From NCBI GenBank assembly GCA_037833965.1, contig AP031352.1, forward strand, positions 19,076,501-19,140,500: a DNA stretch of 64,000 nucleotides, written 5' to 3'. Origin of the DNA: Marchantia polymorpha subsp. ruderalis. Lineage: Eukaryota; Streptophyta; Marchantiopsida; Marchantiales; Marchantiaceae. The notes under the pieces were generated by a model. It was given only the letters and a program-made list of their open reading frames with translations, did not search any database and was not told the origin of the DNA. The position numbers and the translations under genes are program-made. This document shows positions 43,801 to 56,695 of this stretch, in pieces; the stretch's first letter is position 1; each line of letters starts with the position of its first letter.

Positions 43801-45900
43801 TTCAATACAATTTTTTTAGATTTTCATATTTTAAAAAATATATATATTTTAAAGAATTATCATAATATTGAAATTTTTTCATTAAAAATTTCAAATAAAA
43901 ATTAGTCAAAAATTAAGAAAAGCTTTAAAAGTTTTTAAAATGCAAATTATAAAGTAATAGCTCTAAATGAAAATTTTTATATGAAATGTGACAAGATTAT
44001 TAAATTTTTTTTTGCCTATTATTTTTTTACATCATATATTTGCAACTTGATCAACTTATATAGATACATATTTTTAGAATATTTTAATGATAATAATGTT
44101 GTTCTCAAATTCAAACTATTTGAATTTTTATTATTTGTTTACAAATTGAATTTTGATGACATACATAATCATAAATATTAAACTTTTGCATTTTAAGTTA
44201 AAAATCATGAGAGTTTAGATATTGATTTGATAAATCTAACTATAGATTAACACTTTAAGATATAAATTATACATTATGCAAAATTTTTTTGCAAATAAAA
44301 TTTGATTATTTTATCAATTAATTTAAAAGTGAATGTAAAAATACAGAACTTTGATTTTTCAAATCAACAACATTATTTCAAATTCAAACTTCTGAAAATT
44401 ATGATTTTTATAATCAATAGAATATAAAGTATCGGATGAATAAATTATTGATTGATATTCAAAAAATAGCACATATCATAAATCTTGTCAAAAACTAATG
44501 TCATTGAATAAAAACTTCATAACTTTGTTTTAGAAATGATATATATGTCCAAGAATCAAGATAAGTTAAAAACTAATTTTTTTTTATAATTTGCAACACA
44601 AAATAATATTGTATCATTAATCTAGTTCAAACACAATAAAATCAAGCTTATAATTATTGATCAAAATTAAGTGTTTGGTCGTTTCAATCTTAATTGAAAG
44701 ATGTTTTGGTAATAATAATAATAATAATACAATTTATATGCATTACATGTTCATTATGCGTAATACTATTAACCTTTATAAATCTATGAATTTTGCAGCA
44801 CAAGATGGTATATATGTTAAAAGAGAGTGGATTTTAATTCACATGTATAAATCAAGCTTATGTATTTTTGGTCATTTTTTAGTTAAATTAATTTTCAATT
44901 CACAATACATAATTGAGTCTTTTCAATGATTCAAAATATTTTGTCATTTGAAATTAACCCTAAAGATATGTTTTATATTCAACTGTAATAGAATATGCAA
45001 TAGAATAGATGATAACATAATCTTAAATATTATGTAAAAAAACTCTTTACATGTTTAATAATAATGTAATTATCTTTAGTTACTAAAGTAGAGATCATTG
45101 CAATAGAATGTACTATCAATAGTTGACATATCAATAATTTGTATGCTTGTTAGATCTATTCATCAAATCATCAATCCACTACAAAGAATGTAATGTGGAT
45201 GTGAAAATAGATTTTTGTGTATTTGTTAGTATGATTTATATAAGAAAGAAGAGAATCTTTCTAGATGTTTTTCATATCTAGAGTTGTATTCATTTTTGAA
45301 TAAGATCATCTCTTAATTACTAAACTTATAATAATGTTAAAGCTATCTTGTTCTTTACTTGAGTATAGATTACACAAGTAGGTGATGATATGGTATATTC
45401 TTGAGAATATGTAAAGTTTAACAAAAGTCATTGATCTACATGTAAAGAGAGAAAAAAGTGAAACTTGTGGTTTTGTAGAAATGTAAGTGTTTGATAGAAA
45501 TTCAATGACAAATCTCTAATCTATTTGTTTTTTATTTTTGTTCTATGATTTTAGTAGTAAATTGTCGCATATTGGAATGTGAATTTTATAATTCAAACAA
45601 TAAAATCGACTATCACACTTAAACTTCCAATACTTTGTTTTAAAGAGATTTGAAATTGCATTTGTTACATAACATATTCAATGTTTGATGCATTTGTATT
45701 GTAAATTACACCCGTTTTGATTTGATTAATTGTTTATGTAGATTTTAAAATCTTTATGTTGACAAGATTCAATTTGATTATTTGTAAAAATTGTAATGAA
45801 AAATATTATAAAGTTGTTATATGATCATATTTATCTTGTGATTACTTTGTAGAAAGGTTGGATATTCATCATACTTAACTTCTTACGTTGTATTTAAATG
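37900..45900. other. AT-rich intergenic tract, no gene seen
   Basis: Apart from a slightly less AT-rich patch near 38.9-39.5 kb (short frame 39151-39360 without recognisable content), this is long, very AT-rich DNA with only short low-complexity frames. It resembles heavily mutated repeat sequence. No RNA gene or intact mobile-element protein could be recognised. Confidence 0.55.
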
Positions 45901-45959
45901 AATGAAGATGTGTAAACAATTATTTGATTTGGATAAAGTCTTAATACTATCGTGATTTA

Positions 45960-48560
45960 CATGAAGAAGCTAAACAATAATAGAAATATACAAAACAACA
46001 AGCCGTGAAAGATAAAATTCTTGCATTAGAAAGTGAAAAAGTAGATAGAAAACGAGTTGAATGTTGGCTTATTGATGTTGAAATTAAGATTGATGTTGAA
46101 ACTTCAACTTTAATAAAAAACAAATCCTATCGACATTGTAAAGTCAAATAGAATTTTTTTTTAAGAGATTTAAGATCAAAGCAATCTTTTGCTTCAAATG
46201 GAAAAGTTATGTAAGATGAAAGTATTTAAGTGAAGTAGAACAATGTAGATCACAAAGTATTGAATGACGAGTATGAATATATATTATTGAAGTAATGTTC
46301 GTGAGATCTTATCTTATGATTAAGACGCTCACATGATACATTTAATGATAGACTTAATGAAAAAAAATATTGTTAAAACAAGATGTTTCAATTTTGTGAA
46401 ATTAAATGCAAATGATACTTTTGCAAAATGATCAAACTATTGATTCTTTCCAAATTTCAAGAAGAAAATTATGGAATTTTAAAGCTCATAAAGAGATTCA
46501 AAAATACATCAAAACATTTTGTGAACTTCAAATTGCAATCATGGGTATGAGCCAAGCAAAAATCTTAGATTGTTTGAACAAGTTTTGAAAGATCAAAAAG
46601 TCAAGTTGTTGATTACAAACAATTTATCCACAATGAATCAAGAAATTGCAATTGATCAACAAATTATGAATGTTTATGAATTCATACACGGTAAATCATC
46701 TAATTTTTTTTTGAAATTTATCTAATATCCTGTCAATGAAGTTGAAAAAAATTTGATGTAGAAATGATTATGCATCATTACGAAGAATAATATTAAGATT
46801 TGGAGGTGAAATTTGTTGATATTGATTTGAAATTTTCAAGCACAGTATGCAAATAATGCAATGATTATTGAAGACGCATAAGTTTGTAATATTGTAAATA
46901 TTATGCATGAAGTAGAATGAATTGCGTAGACAAGTTTTTAAAGTTGGAATAGTTTCACAAGACAACATTTACAACAAAAACTTTTCAACAACTTGAAGTA
47001 TACAAAGTACAAAGAAATTGATGAAGTGGTTTTGAGAAACAAAGATCAGTAGTGAACTTGGCTCGTGGACTCATTTGTTTACAGAACAAAGAAAAGTTGA
47101 AGTTGAAAAAAAGAAGAAGTTGATAGCTCATGAAAGGAGCAAGAAAGAAACCCAAATGATTATAAGAGATGACATGATGAAAAGACACAAGGTGAAAGTT
47201 ATGATTGATTTTGAAGCAAAAAAAGGTGTCACAAAATGTTGCAATAAAGTTAAGATGTATGTTGATAAAAGACATGAATGAAAAAGAAGAAATGCCAAAT
47301 AGACAAATTGAACCAAAAGAAATATTATCACAAAGTATAGATAAATTCAAAGTGTTGATTGAATGACAAATAATTTATTCAACTCTATATGCTATCATTT
47401 TAAGAATGTTCTGGATGAAGCAATAAAATTGAGAGTAGATTGAAAAAATAAATGATAAAAAATAGTGATTAAAAATGTGAAGATAAAATTAGATTTCATT
47501 ATATAAATTTATCTCTCTTTGTGATGAACAAAACATACCTTCCCAAAGATGATATATATTCTAGTTATTTATTGGATATTTTATGAGATCTAAAAAAAAT
47601 TTTAAAATTACATGTTATTTAAATAATATTTTTCGTAGTATGAAGATGTCTTTCCATATGAGCAATTACAAAAACATCATGCAAGAGACGAATAGATTAC
47701 ATGATTGACATAATATTTGTAAGCACATCAACTTTCCAAGTTTGATAACATTTGACTCAAAAATGAATTGAATGAATGCAAATATTAAATAAAGGAAATG
47801 TTAAGCAAAGGGTTTGTTCAATCAAGTGTTTATCATACAATTTTCTACTGCTATTTTTGAAGAAAAAAAATCAAAACATAAGAATATGCATTGATTACAC
47901 TTCCTTGTATGAATGCTTACTTTGATTAATTTTAAGGAGAAAAATATTTTATCACATTACAGAGGGATTACAATCATATTTATATTTCAGATGAAGACTT
48001 TTATAATTTCATTTTTTTTTAAGATATCAATGCTTTGGATATTTGTTCATGACTTTTGGTTTCAATAATGTATCTCTTATATTTATAAAATAAAGGAATG
48101 CAAATTTTTGTTAGTATCTAGAAGAAAATATTATTATTTTTTTGATGATAATTTGATATATAACAAAACTATGAGTGCTTATAAACATCATTTACAAAAA
48201 GTATTTTGAGTTTTGCGAAAGAATGAATTATATGCTCGTTGTTCAAGAGCTAAAGTCAAAAAAATCTCAAAAGCTTCAAAATGTGAGTTTGGCAAATCAG
48301 AATTAGATGATTTACTCATAAAGTTAGGGTATCAAACTCAACTTTAAAGTTTCTAGGACTCATACGTTTGTATTCTAGATTTATGAAAGGTTTTGTTTGT
48401 CTAACACAAGTTTTGACATCATGCTAGTCAAAGATAAAAATTGAAATTGGGAACAATTCAAAAGTTTTACTTTCAAGCATTGAAAGATATTTTGTAACAC
48501 GGAAATATTCTCAAGTGATAAGATCTTAATTAATCCATTAAGTTTTCAACTTAATGGATT
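45960..48560 (+). mobile_element. Decayed Ty3/gypsy-type LTR retrotransposon
   Basis: Plus-strand fragments match parts of a Ty3/gypsy polyprotein in the correct order but in shifting frames with many stops. A gag-like segment lies at 46406-46588 (KEIQKYIKTFCELQIAIM), then reverse-transcriptase pieces: a CIDY box near 47885, FFDD where the YxDD catalytic box belongs (48137-48148), HHLQKVF and NELYAR near 48190-48240, SKCEFGKSE near 48280, and FLGLIRLYSRFMKGF near 48350-48395. The order and spacing fit a single old insertion. LTRs, protease and integrase were not recognised. The high AT content suggests long C-to-T decay after methylation. It is non-functional. Confidence 0.75.
48532..48560. 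repeat. 13-bp inverted repeat
   Basis: Arms 48532-48544 and 48548-48560 are exactly complementary around a 3-base loop, in the 3' part of the decayed retroelement. Confidence 0.9.
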
Positions 48561-48599
48561 CAACGATAAGTGGTGTCATATGCCTATTTCTTTTTCTCT

Positions 48600-50900
48600 C
48601 AAGAGTTGATGACAATGTATTATAAGATCAGTAGTTGTATATCTGAATTTCTAATCAAACCAATCAAAGAGTTGACCATGATTATTTTAGTTATAACTAA
48701 GTTCAGATAATTATGACCAAATTTAGATGTAAAAATATATACTTGATAAAATAATTAGTATACTTCTAGAGAATAAAAGCAAGCATTAGTATTTTCACTG
48801 CTATCAAAGTCTGGATTTTAAGTAGATAAGATTTAGACTACATGTTAATTGTGATTGATTTGACTAAATAATAAAAATTAAATTTGTTAAATTAAGTGTG
48901 AAGTTGATCATAGTGACAAGTGAAAGTTTTTGAACTTTGAAGATATCAAATGATATGTCGTTATCCCAAACTAGAAACAAATAAAATTCTAGAAGGTTTA
49001 GATAGACCAATAACATGTTACCACATAATGAAACTTGATGAAATTTACTAATTTATATTTTATTGAAATTAAATTAAATAATATTAATTATATAAAAATA
49101 TAATTAATCTTTAAGTAGTGTAAATAAAGAGGTAGAGAAAAAATTATCAAGGAAGTTTGAAAATATCATTATGTGAGAATTTGAGTTTATAAATTATCTT
49201 GGAGTAACAATAAGTGTTGGATTTGAATGATGTATGACGATAACGTGTGAGAGAGTGTTTGTAAAACAATCATGTAGATGAAAGCTTCTTTTCTATGATG
49301 AATTATCAAAATGCCATTTCAGGTAAATCTAAGTAAAACTCAAGAAGGAAGTCACATAATAAAAATATCATCAAACTAGAAAAACTAGCTAATGTGTTAG
49401 CAACAAAACACTAGAAGTATTATTTGTATGATAAAAAGTTTCTAGTGAAGTTTGAATTTACAACATTGATTTATGTGATAATTTAGAAAGAAATGTTTAA
49501 GCAAAAAGTTTGATGAAATGAGTGAAGTAAGCAATACATATACAATCTTCATATCAAAGATTGTCTGTATGGGGTTTAAGAAGCAATCTAAGTATGTCAT
49601 GTTATAATCATGTTGCATTGAAAGCAATTGATGAAGCAATTTGACTTATGCTACAAAGAAGTACAAAGATATCATGAGAGCACTAGAAGCTAAGAAGGTG
49701 AAAAGATTCAAGTTCTGCCGTTTAACAAATAATATATACAAAGTCCGCAAGATCAAGAGTTACACATATTGATTTTATAAAAAAATCATGATACGCATAT
49801 TGCTCTCACATATTGTTTGCTATATGGGATTGATGAAGAATTTGAAAAGCATACAAAAACTACATTATTGATCTTAAATACAAAAAGGTGTGAGGATTTA
49901 AGTTTGCAATTGTATGACTTGTCATACAAAACAAAGCAAGTGAATAAAAACCAACTGGTATATGACAACATTTTCTTGCTCAATTGTATTTAGATGCAAC
50001 TTTTATGGTTAACAAATTATTAATTATTGATATTGGTGTTTATTTCACAAGTTTGTTTTGAAAAAATTTGTTTGATATTTTCAAAACAAAATAAGCAATG
50101 TCAACGGCTTTTCATCTTCAAATGTTAAACTCAAGAAAACTTTCAAATTAAAAAAGCAACAATAGTGGATTATTATTTTAACTTTTGTGAAATTTCCATA
50201 TAAAAATTATATCAGTGACTATATTTTGTCTATTATACGGTATTCATCTTATAAATCCATCAATTTGATGAATATTTTGAAAAATCAAGAGTTTTTGAAA
50301 AAAATAGCCACATACATTAATTTTGTGAAGCAAATCTATTGAAAGCTACATCAAATAAATGATCAATCCAACAATAATAGCATATATATGTTAATTGTAG
50401 AAAGTTGATTTTTCACATATGATATAATGTTTGGTAATCTGGAATAAATTTGTTTTATTATAGAAATATAAAAAATGTAATGTTTGTAAAATGTCATACA
50501 AGTTGGATATTTTATCACATATGAAAATATGTTATTTATTTCATATATCAAAATTGCAAACATGTATTATTTTAAACAAATTTATCAACCAAACAATATA
50601 ATATTCTTTTTCAATCTTGACAATAATCATGAGTAATTTGAGGTATAAAAAATATTCAATAAATGCCTTTGAGATCAGTTTATTCTAGATTATCATTTTT
50701 ATATTTATTTTGGTATAAATCTTATTCTTCTATTAGTAAATTGAATCAATTTTTATGTTTTCTATACTGTAAAATATATAAATATCTCATAACGTGGGAG
50801 TGAGTCATCACAATATCTCCTAACACGTATAACTGAATCTGGTTCATTTACTAAGAATAATCTAATTACATGTAAAGAAGTTTGTGGATTTGTAAGACCA
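48600..50900. other. AT-rich DNA, possible 3' part of the decayed retroelement
   Basis: Continuation of the AT-rich tract. Purine-rich phrases resembling degraded coding sequence continue to about 49.9 kb, but I could not match them to integrase or any other domain. Nothing else is supported. Confidence 0.4.
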
Positions 50901-50949
50901 AAGCTTAAATGCAGAAGCATTTCTAAAGTATCAACGATTCAGCGTGCAA

Positions 50950-53640
50950 ACAAAAAAAAGTCATGGAGAAAATATGGGGTTTTATACCAAAGATTTTACG
51001 TTATTTCATGATGAACAAATAGTCTCTTGACAGCCTTTAAGTAGAATTTCTATTTACCATTTACAATTCGAACATACGAACTGAGATGCACGATTTTACA
51101 GAACAGTGAAGTAGTAGATGCTGCATGTAGTTCGAGTTCTGTCTAAATCTTTATCGATTTTATCAGTCAAACTTCTTCGTTGTTGTGATGGGAACGCTCT
51201 GCGCGTTCAAGTCCAGATTGCAATAAATTTTGTTTTCTTGCGTCTTGGATCATCATTTGCTCTGAAAGATTCTAACGCACTGCAATGTCCCACGTTCTCT
51301 ATCTCCTCTGAGATATTTGTCTCTCCCTACTGCCGCAAGCCCCTTGATCTTAGTCCCTTGTAATTTGATAATTAGAAAGGATAGTGGCCGGGTCGAACTT
51401 CCTTCGTCTCTCTTCCTACATGCCATGCTTTCAATTACGTACCATAACAGATTGCAGGATTGCTTCCTAAGTGACGATCAAAAGGCGATATTGCATCTCC
51501 CGTCCTCTCACCACATTCTCTCTCCGACTCTTATCTGTGGAGTGTCCCCTGTCCTCTTTCGGAGTCATTTATCAGTTTCTGAATGAAACATGAGTTAGAC
51601 AGCAAGTGAGGAGCTCGTTGATGCTGGAGTGGAATATAATTGTAGGAGTTGGATGTCAACTGCATGAATCACCAAAGATGATCACATCGGATCGAGGTCA
51701 AAAGTGTAACAAAAAAAAACGATTCCTGATTTTATCAAGGAATGGGAGTGATTATGCGCACTTGATTTTGTGCACATAAACGTTAAAGTGATTATGCGAG
51801 ATCAATACAAGAGCTTTTACAAACTTTTGTTTCATCTTGAAATAAGTTCATGGGTAAGAGTGGATCGAACCAATTCCAGCATAATGCAAATTTTGACCTC
51901 GACAATGCATTCACAAACGATACTGTGACGAGGTTTTATAATTCACACCAATGAACGTTGGTATGAGGAAAGCTAAGCAGAAAAGATGAGCTGAGGAGAT
52001 TTGATCATAAGAATCAGAAAAACATATGGTACATCTGAACAAGAAAAGAGCGTGCGAAGCGGTGTAGTACAAGGTGAACAAAAAACTGGAGACAAACAAA
52101 TTAGAACAAAATTGCATTCAGCCAATAGCAGATCCAAAATCCGTACGCTCTTGTCACGAATATTGACTTCGTTCATGCAGCCTGTTTCTCACCCTCACAA
52201 TTTTGCTACAGTCTAGACACGGAGGCCTCGTGAGTCAGAGTTCTGGTCATAATCCAAACGCGTCCAACGACGCCATAGTAGGTAATGGTAGGCAGACTGA
52301 GGATATGGGACTTGGCTCCATTGAAGGTCGTGTGCTTGTGTAGCTACGACAGCAGATACGAAAGATGGAATTATCGACTGAAATCAAGATGGATCACCGG
52401 ATGGGCCGACCACACACAACATGCCGACAAGAGCACAAGTGTCTGAATCGAAAATGTAAAATTTATTGATAAATCACATGGTCTGTTTTCAAGAGGGTCA
52501 ACGGAGGATTTGGTAACCGGCCAAACCTCGACCGTTCAAATCATTATGCGAGAAGTCATTCTATACTTTCACAACAAGTCACGAGAACATTAAAGCTACA
52601 GTTGGAAAAGAAATTCACCGATGGTATCGGAGAGCAACGAAAACCTAAAGGTGTAATGCTGCAAAAATAAAAAACCTACTGGCAGTCAACTCAGATTGAG
52701 TATCTTATACGTGTCTAGATTACTTCTGGCACAGCCGGAGCATGTATTCCTGGCTGTCGCTGTGCAAATACATAACAAGCTGATCGAAATCAAGTCGTGT
52801 CGCTCAGTTATTAATCACCTCTCCCTGTGATCCTAAACAAACGTCAGCTCTGATGAAAATCTAGACACGAGTCCGGCACTCGTTATTGATGAGAAGTCCA
52901 TCTTTACAATTGGTGTATTCTAGGTAAACGTTCTGAAAGTGAACATTGTCAACCTCAAGCGTATCTATCTGAGCAAAGGAAGTTTGGGGCACTAATATTG
53001 AACATCGCGTTGTAAAGCTCTGTAAAAACTGTCCACTTAAGTCAAGCGGGTACAATCTACTGAGGCTGGGCAGTTTCGCCCGGAAACACACGACAAGACT
53101 TAAGCATAAAGAACACATTGTCAAGCTACAATAATAAAAACCTTCCACAAAATCTGCCCGGCCCGCTCCATTTTGTAAAGTCTAGCAAGCACTGTATGGG
53201 CCCCCACCCCAGTGTGCGCTTTGTGGCATGCTCCCTGGTGTATGAAACAACAATCCAGACTCCTGAGTTCCTGTCAACTCCTGATAATGCCCCGGTTTGC
53301 CAAACTCAGAAATCAGCACGTCAGCCACAAGCCTGATTAACCAAGTTATGGCATCATGATTCCTTGTCGTGATGTGGTGAGCGATATCATTGAACTGGAT
53401 TGATCGAAGCGTCTTTTTCCAACAAAGTATTAAAAATGTATTAGCACCAATTTTTGAAAACTCAGATACGGTCGGGTGGCCAATGTAACAATTCTTGCGC
53501 GCACGGGCAGAAGATCCGGCTCGGACGCTCGAAATTTGAATGATCACTTGTCAATGAAACATGACAATATACAGGTCCACTGAATGCTGAGAAATTCAGT
53601 CGGAACCTTGGGTGGCGATCTGCGCTCTCGAAAGCTCAAC
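50950..53640. other. Intergenic, 3' flank of the KH-RING gene
   Basis: Composition returns to that of the gene islands. Short frames occur on both strands (51118-51363, 51317-51586, 53182-53547) without recognisable domains. The part next to 53.6 kb is probably the 3' untranslated region of the minus-strand KH-RING gene. No other gene is supported. Confidence 0.4.
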
Positions 53641-53646
53641 TGCAGC

Positions 53647-56355
53647 TCAGACCGAAGCGCCAGGGACCCAATTCCACAAATGGTAAGCGGAGCCATTCAG
53701 TTTGGGTGCCACCGGGGGACCACGCTGAGCTGTAGGCAAAGCCGGTGCACTACTCACCCGAGAGGGACACTGATGCATCCCCACAATCTTCTCGCGACAA
53801 AGTGGGCAGTTAACTAGCCCCTGCACACAGTCCAAACAAAACGAAGAGTGCCCACATGCCTGCATCCACCCGCCGCACCACGTGATCCAACAAACTCATC
53901 AGAATTCTGCCCACTCTGCAATTACATCGTTCACTAGTACAGTTACTCGAACCTTTCATCGACAAGAAAGATAACACTTGGAATGAAATTGCAGGCACGA
54001 GTTATGTTCGAATTTTAGTCAAGTGCGATTCGCTGAATTGGAAATTCATTGAGTGACTGCTTCAATAGCTGGAAAGTGAATCGATCGTGTAATAATAATG
54101 TGGACGGACTCCTTCGGTTTTTTCCGAGATTCGACAGTCACAGACGCTCACGTTCACTTCCACTTTGAGAATTTGCCACCCACATACGAGATGCTCGATA
54201 TTCTTTGCATGTGAGGGTTTCGGGACCGAGTGACCAATAGACCACGGGAGTACGTACGTACATGCCATCCATCACCGTGGGACCCACGGGGCGAGAGAAT
54301 AAGCATTGCCTTGTTACAGTTGTGAAGGTTCACGTCTTTCGAATGAACATGGCAGTACGGACTGGTTGAGAACTTAGTTCGTGTGACACTGAGAATCGGA
54401 ATGTTTGCTAGCGAGAGGAGAGCGAGCATTAATTGCGGGACAACGTACCATGAGACGCACGCCAGCCGGCTGTTCAAGACAAACAATGCAAAGGTTACTG
54501 TCGGAATCGTTCTTGGTGTGTCCATAAAGGCTGTACTCAGGCACCGGCCCATTAATGTCACGGGAGGTAAATCGGAAGGCATGCAGGGTCTCTCGGAGAA
54601 AGTCACATCGCGGAAAATCAAACGGGGTAGCGCTGGAAGCTGGAGAGGTCAGCATTCCCAAAGCCGCTGCGTTGCCGGTTGCATCTGACCTCCCATCATG
54701 CGAAATGGGCAGAGGTAACTCGCCGGTCCCAAAAATGCTAAACAAACTTGATCCGAGCTGAAAATTATGCCCAGTTGCTCGCTCGTGGTGAGACTCGGAC
54801 CAAAGATTCGGCTCACTCTGTTTATTCGTAATGTTCCTATCACCACCGGAAGAATCTGTAGCCGCTCTGTTGTGCTGCAGGAGTCGCTGCTCCAGGCGCA
54901 CCTGCTGCAGCGCTTGCTCCAGCGACGCTACGGATTGCTGCAAGCCCTGGTCAATGCGCTCCAACTCCGTGGTGCACCGATCTGACTCACCACCTTCATG
55001 TTCTTGAACATGGTCTACCTTATGCTGCTGACCCACTACTTGCTGCTGCTGCTGCTGCTGCTGCTGCCTCCAATCGAAAAATCCTTGCTGCTGCTGCTGC
55101 ATAACTCTCCCGGCCATAGACCGACTATCCACCATAGGCACTGCAGCGGCCTTCACAACTTGCTCGTGTGCCTGTTGTTGTTGTTGTTGTTGCTGCTGCT
55201 GCTGCTGCTCTTGCTGCTTCTGCTGCTGCTGGGCATGCAAGTGCTGCAGCCAGACATGGTGCGGGGTGAAGGAAAGCTGCGAAGGGGGAGCCACAGCGGC
55301 GGCGGCGGCGGCAGCAGCAGCAGAAGCAGGTCCGCCGCCACCAACAACTCCCGGCAAATGTGGCGGATCGGGCCCGGGCTTGTGGCCATTGTTGCTGCAA
55401 CAGGAGGGCTCGGGGGCAATGGCAAAAGCCTTGCGGGGCGGGGGCTGATAATAAAACTCCACCCCGTTGATGATGTGCTCGCGCTGCACGAATTCTCCGC
55501 GGCGCTTGCAATCGCACAAGTCCTTGTACTTGGCCACGGCCTGGCCGATGAGCGCCACGGCCGCCTGCACCACGGCCTTCTTGCCCTGGATGCGGAACAG
55601 CCGGATGGGCACGGCGTCGGGCCGGCACGACTCGGTCCACGACTGGACAATGGCGCCAGTCACCTGGCCGATCAGGCGCGCAGAAATGCCTCTGGCGCCG
55701 ATGACAAACCCCGCCGCCAGCAGCGTGACCCGCATCAGCGCCTGCGTCCCAGCTGCCTGGTACTCCGTGCTCACCACCCGATGATCCTCCGACGGCAGGC
55801 TCGGGTGCGCATCCGGCACCACGCCGCTCCGGGGTCCTCGCGCCAGACGCCTGCGGCTCTCGACGGCCGCGCGCATGCTCTGCTGCTGCGCGTGCTTGGT
55901 CCGCTGCGAGTCTTTGCCCCGCCACCCTGAACTCACAGCTGCCGCCGCCGATGCTGCTGCTGCTGCTGCTGCTGCGCCGGCGGCGGCGGCGGCAGCAGCA
56001 GCAGCAGCATCCTTCACTTTCTTGTTGTGCTCCGCATCCATGCACGACGATGCGCGCTCTCGGTCGCGATCCTGTTGTTGTTGTTGTTGATGATGGTGTT
56101 GCTGCTGCTGCTGCTGCTTAGAATTATTATTATTGCAAGTGCCTTTGTTGTTGCTGTTACTGCCACACTTTCCATCGCTCACTGTCGCCGCATGCAATGC
56201 TGCGCTGCCGGAGTGAGAGCCTTGCACGACTCGCGCGGCCGCGTCTTCTTCGCATCGCTGCCTTTCCAATCGCTGCAACCGCTGCTGCTCCACCAGAGCA
56301 TCGATCTCCTGCACGAACCCACGAGCCACATTTCCATCAAACCCCGTGCATTTGG
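53647..56355 (-). CDS. KH-domain and RING-finger protein with Gln/Ala tracts
   Basis: Probably an RNA-binding E3 ubiquitin ligase, the domain combination of animal MEX3 proteins. Main exon to 54449, intron 54448-53860 (GTACGT to GCAG), last exon 53859-53647. Numbering from the GTG codon at 56329 gives 697 residues. Order: a short helical N-terminus (EIDALVEQQRLQRLERQR); Gln/His run 72-86; Ala run about 108-132; a single KH domain about 199-270 with the GxxG loop GARG at 211-214; Ala run 337-345; Gln runs about 367-386, 411-415 and 422-430; coiled-coil-like 453-487; and a C3HC4 RING at 614-648 (CIVC, then CGHSSFCLDC, then CPLC). The intron splits the RING without changing phase. No in-frame ATG exists between the upstream stop near 56356 and residue 97, so the start codon is on an upstream exon not found. 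A donor-like GTGAGT after HQCPSR leaves the exact C-terminus open. Confidence 0.85.
55040..55250. repeat. CAG/CAA trinucleotide repeat tracts coding for Gln
   Basis: On the plus strand these are TGC/TTG runs, for example 55040-55067 and about 55169-55231; on the coding (minus) strand they are CAG and CAA codons for the Gln runs of the KH-RING protein. Further CAG/GCA-type runs lie at about 55300-55325 and 55945-56120 (Ala and Gln). Mixed CAG/CAA use limits slippage, but these are likely length-variable sites. Confidence 0.9.
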
Positions 56356-56548
56356 CTCAGAGCTCTCAACCACCCGGCGAGCAATCAGTCCGTGGACTGG
56401 GTGACTTTCCCGGCACGTGTCGGATCCTATCTCGTGATCAGAGCCATTGGACAAGCAATGAGTTCTTTTTCAGTTCAGGAATATGATGCGTCAAATTATG
56501 TTCGTTTCTGTGATTGATGCGACAAGATCAGCAAAATCGAAGTGAAGG

Positions 56549-56695
56549 CTACAGCTCGAGAGTGACCAGGCGTTGCAATCGTTCTTGTTCGTCTGCGCGC
56601 AGCTTCAGTGATCGAGCTTGAGCCTTCCGGCGCTGCGCAGCTTCTCGTTTCAGTTTCTTCAACGACGGCGACGCGGTCGGCGCGCTGTTCTCCAT
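56549..56695 (-). CDS. 48-aa basic helical open frame upstream of KH-RING
   Basis: ATG at 56695 opens a 48-residue frame, MENSAPTASPSLKKLK at its start, followed by an Arg/Lys/Glu-rich stretch with the phrase EQERLQRL, and a TAG at 56549-56551. That phrase resembles EQQRLQRL at the start of the KH-RING exon 220 bases further on. It could be the missing first coding exon of that gene, if a donor lies before the stop, or an upstream ORF in the leader. No phase-compatible splice pair is convincing, so both remain open. Confidence 0.3.
   Translation of the reverse strand: MENSAPTASPSLKKLKREAAQRRKAQARSLKLRADEQERLQRLVTLEL

Noticed and set aside
54998..55930. 310-codon plus-strand open frame rich in Leu
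   Set aside because: Antisense of the CAG/CAA and Ala-coding tracts of the KH-RING exon; the repeats keep several frames open at once.
55125..56045. 306-codon minus-strand frame in another phase
   Set aside because: Overlaps the KH-RING exon in the wrong phase; low-complexity Cys/Arg/Ser runs only.
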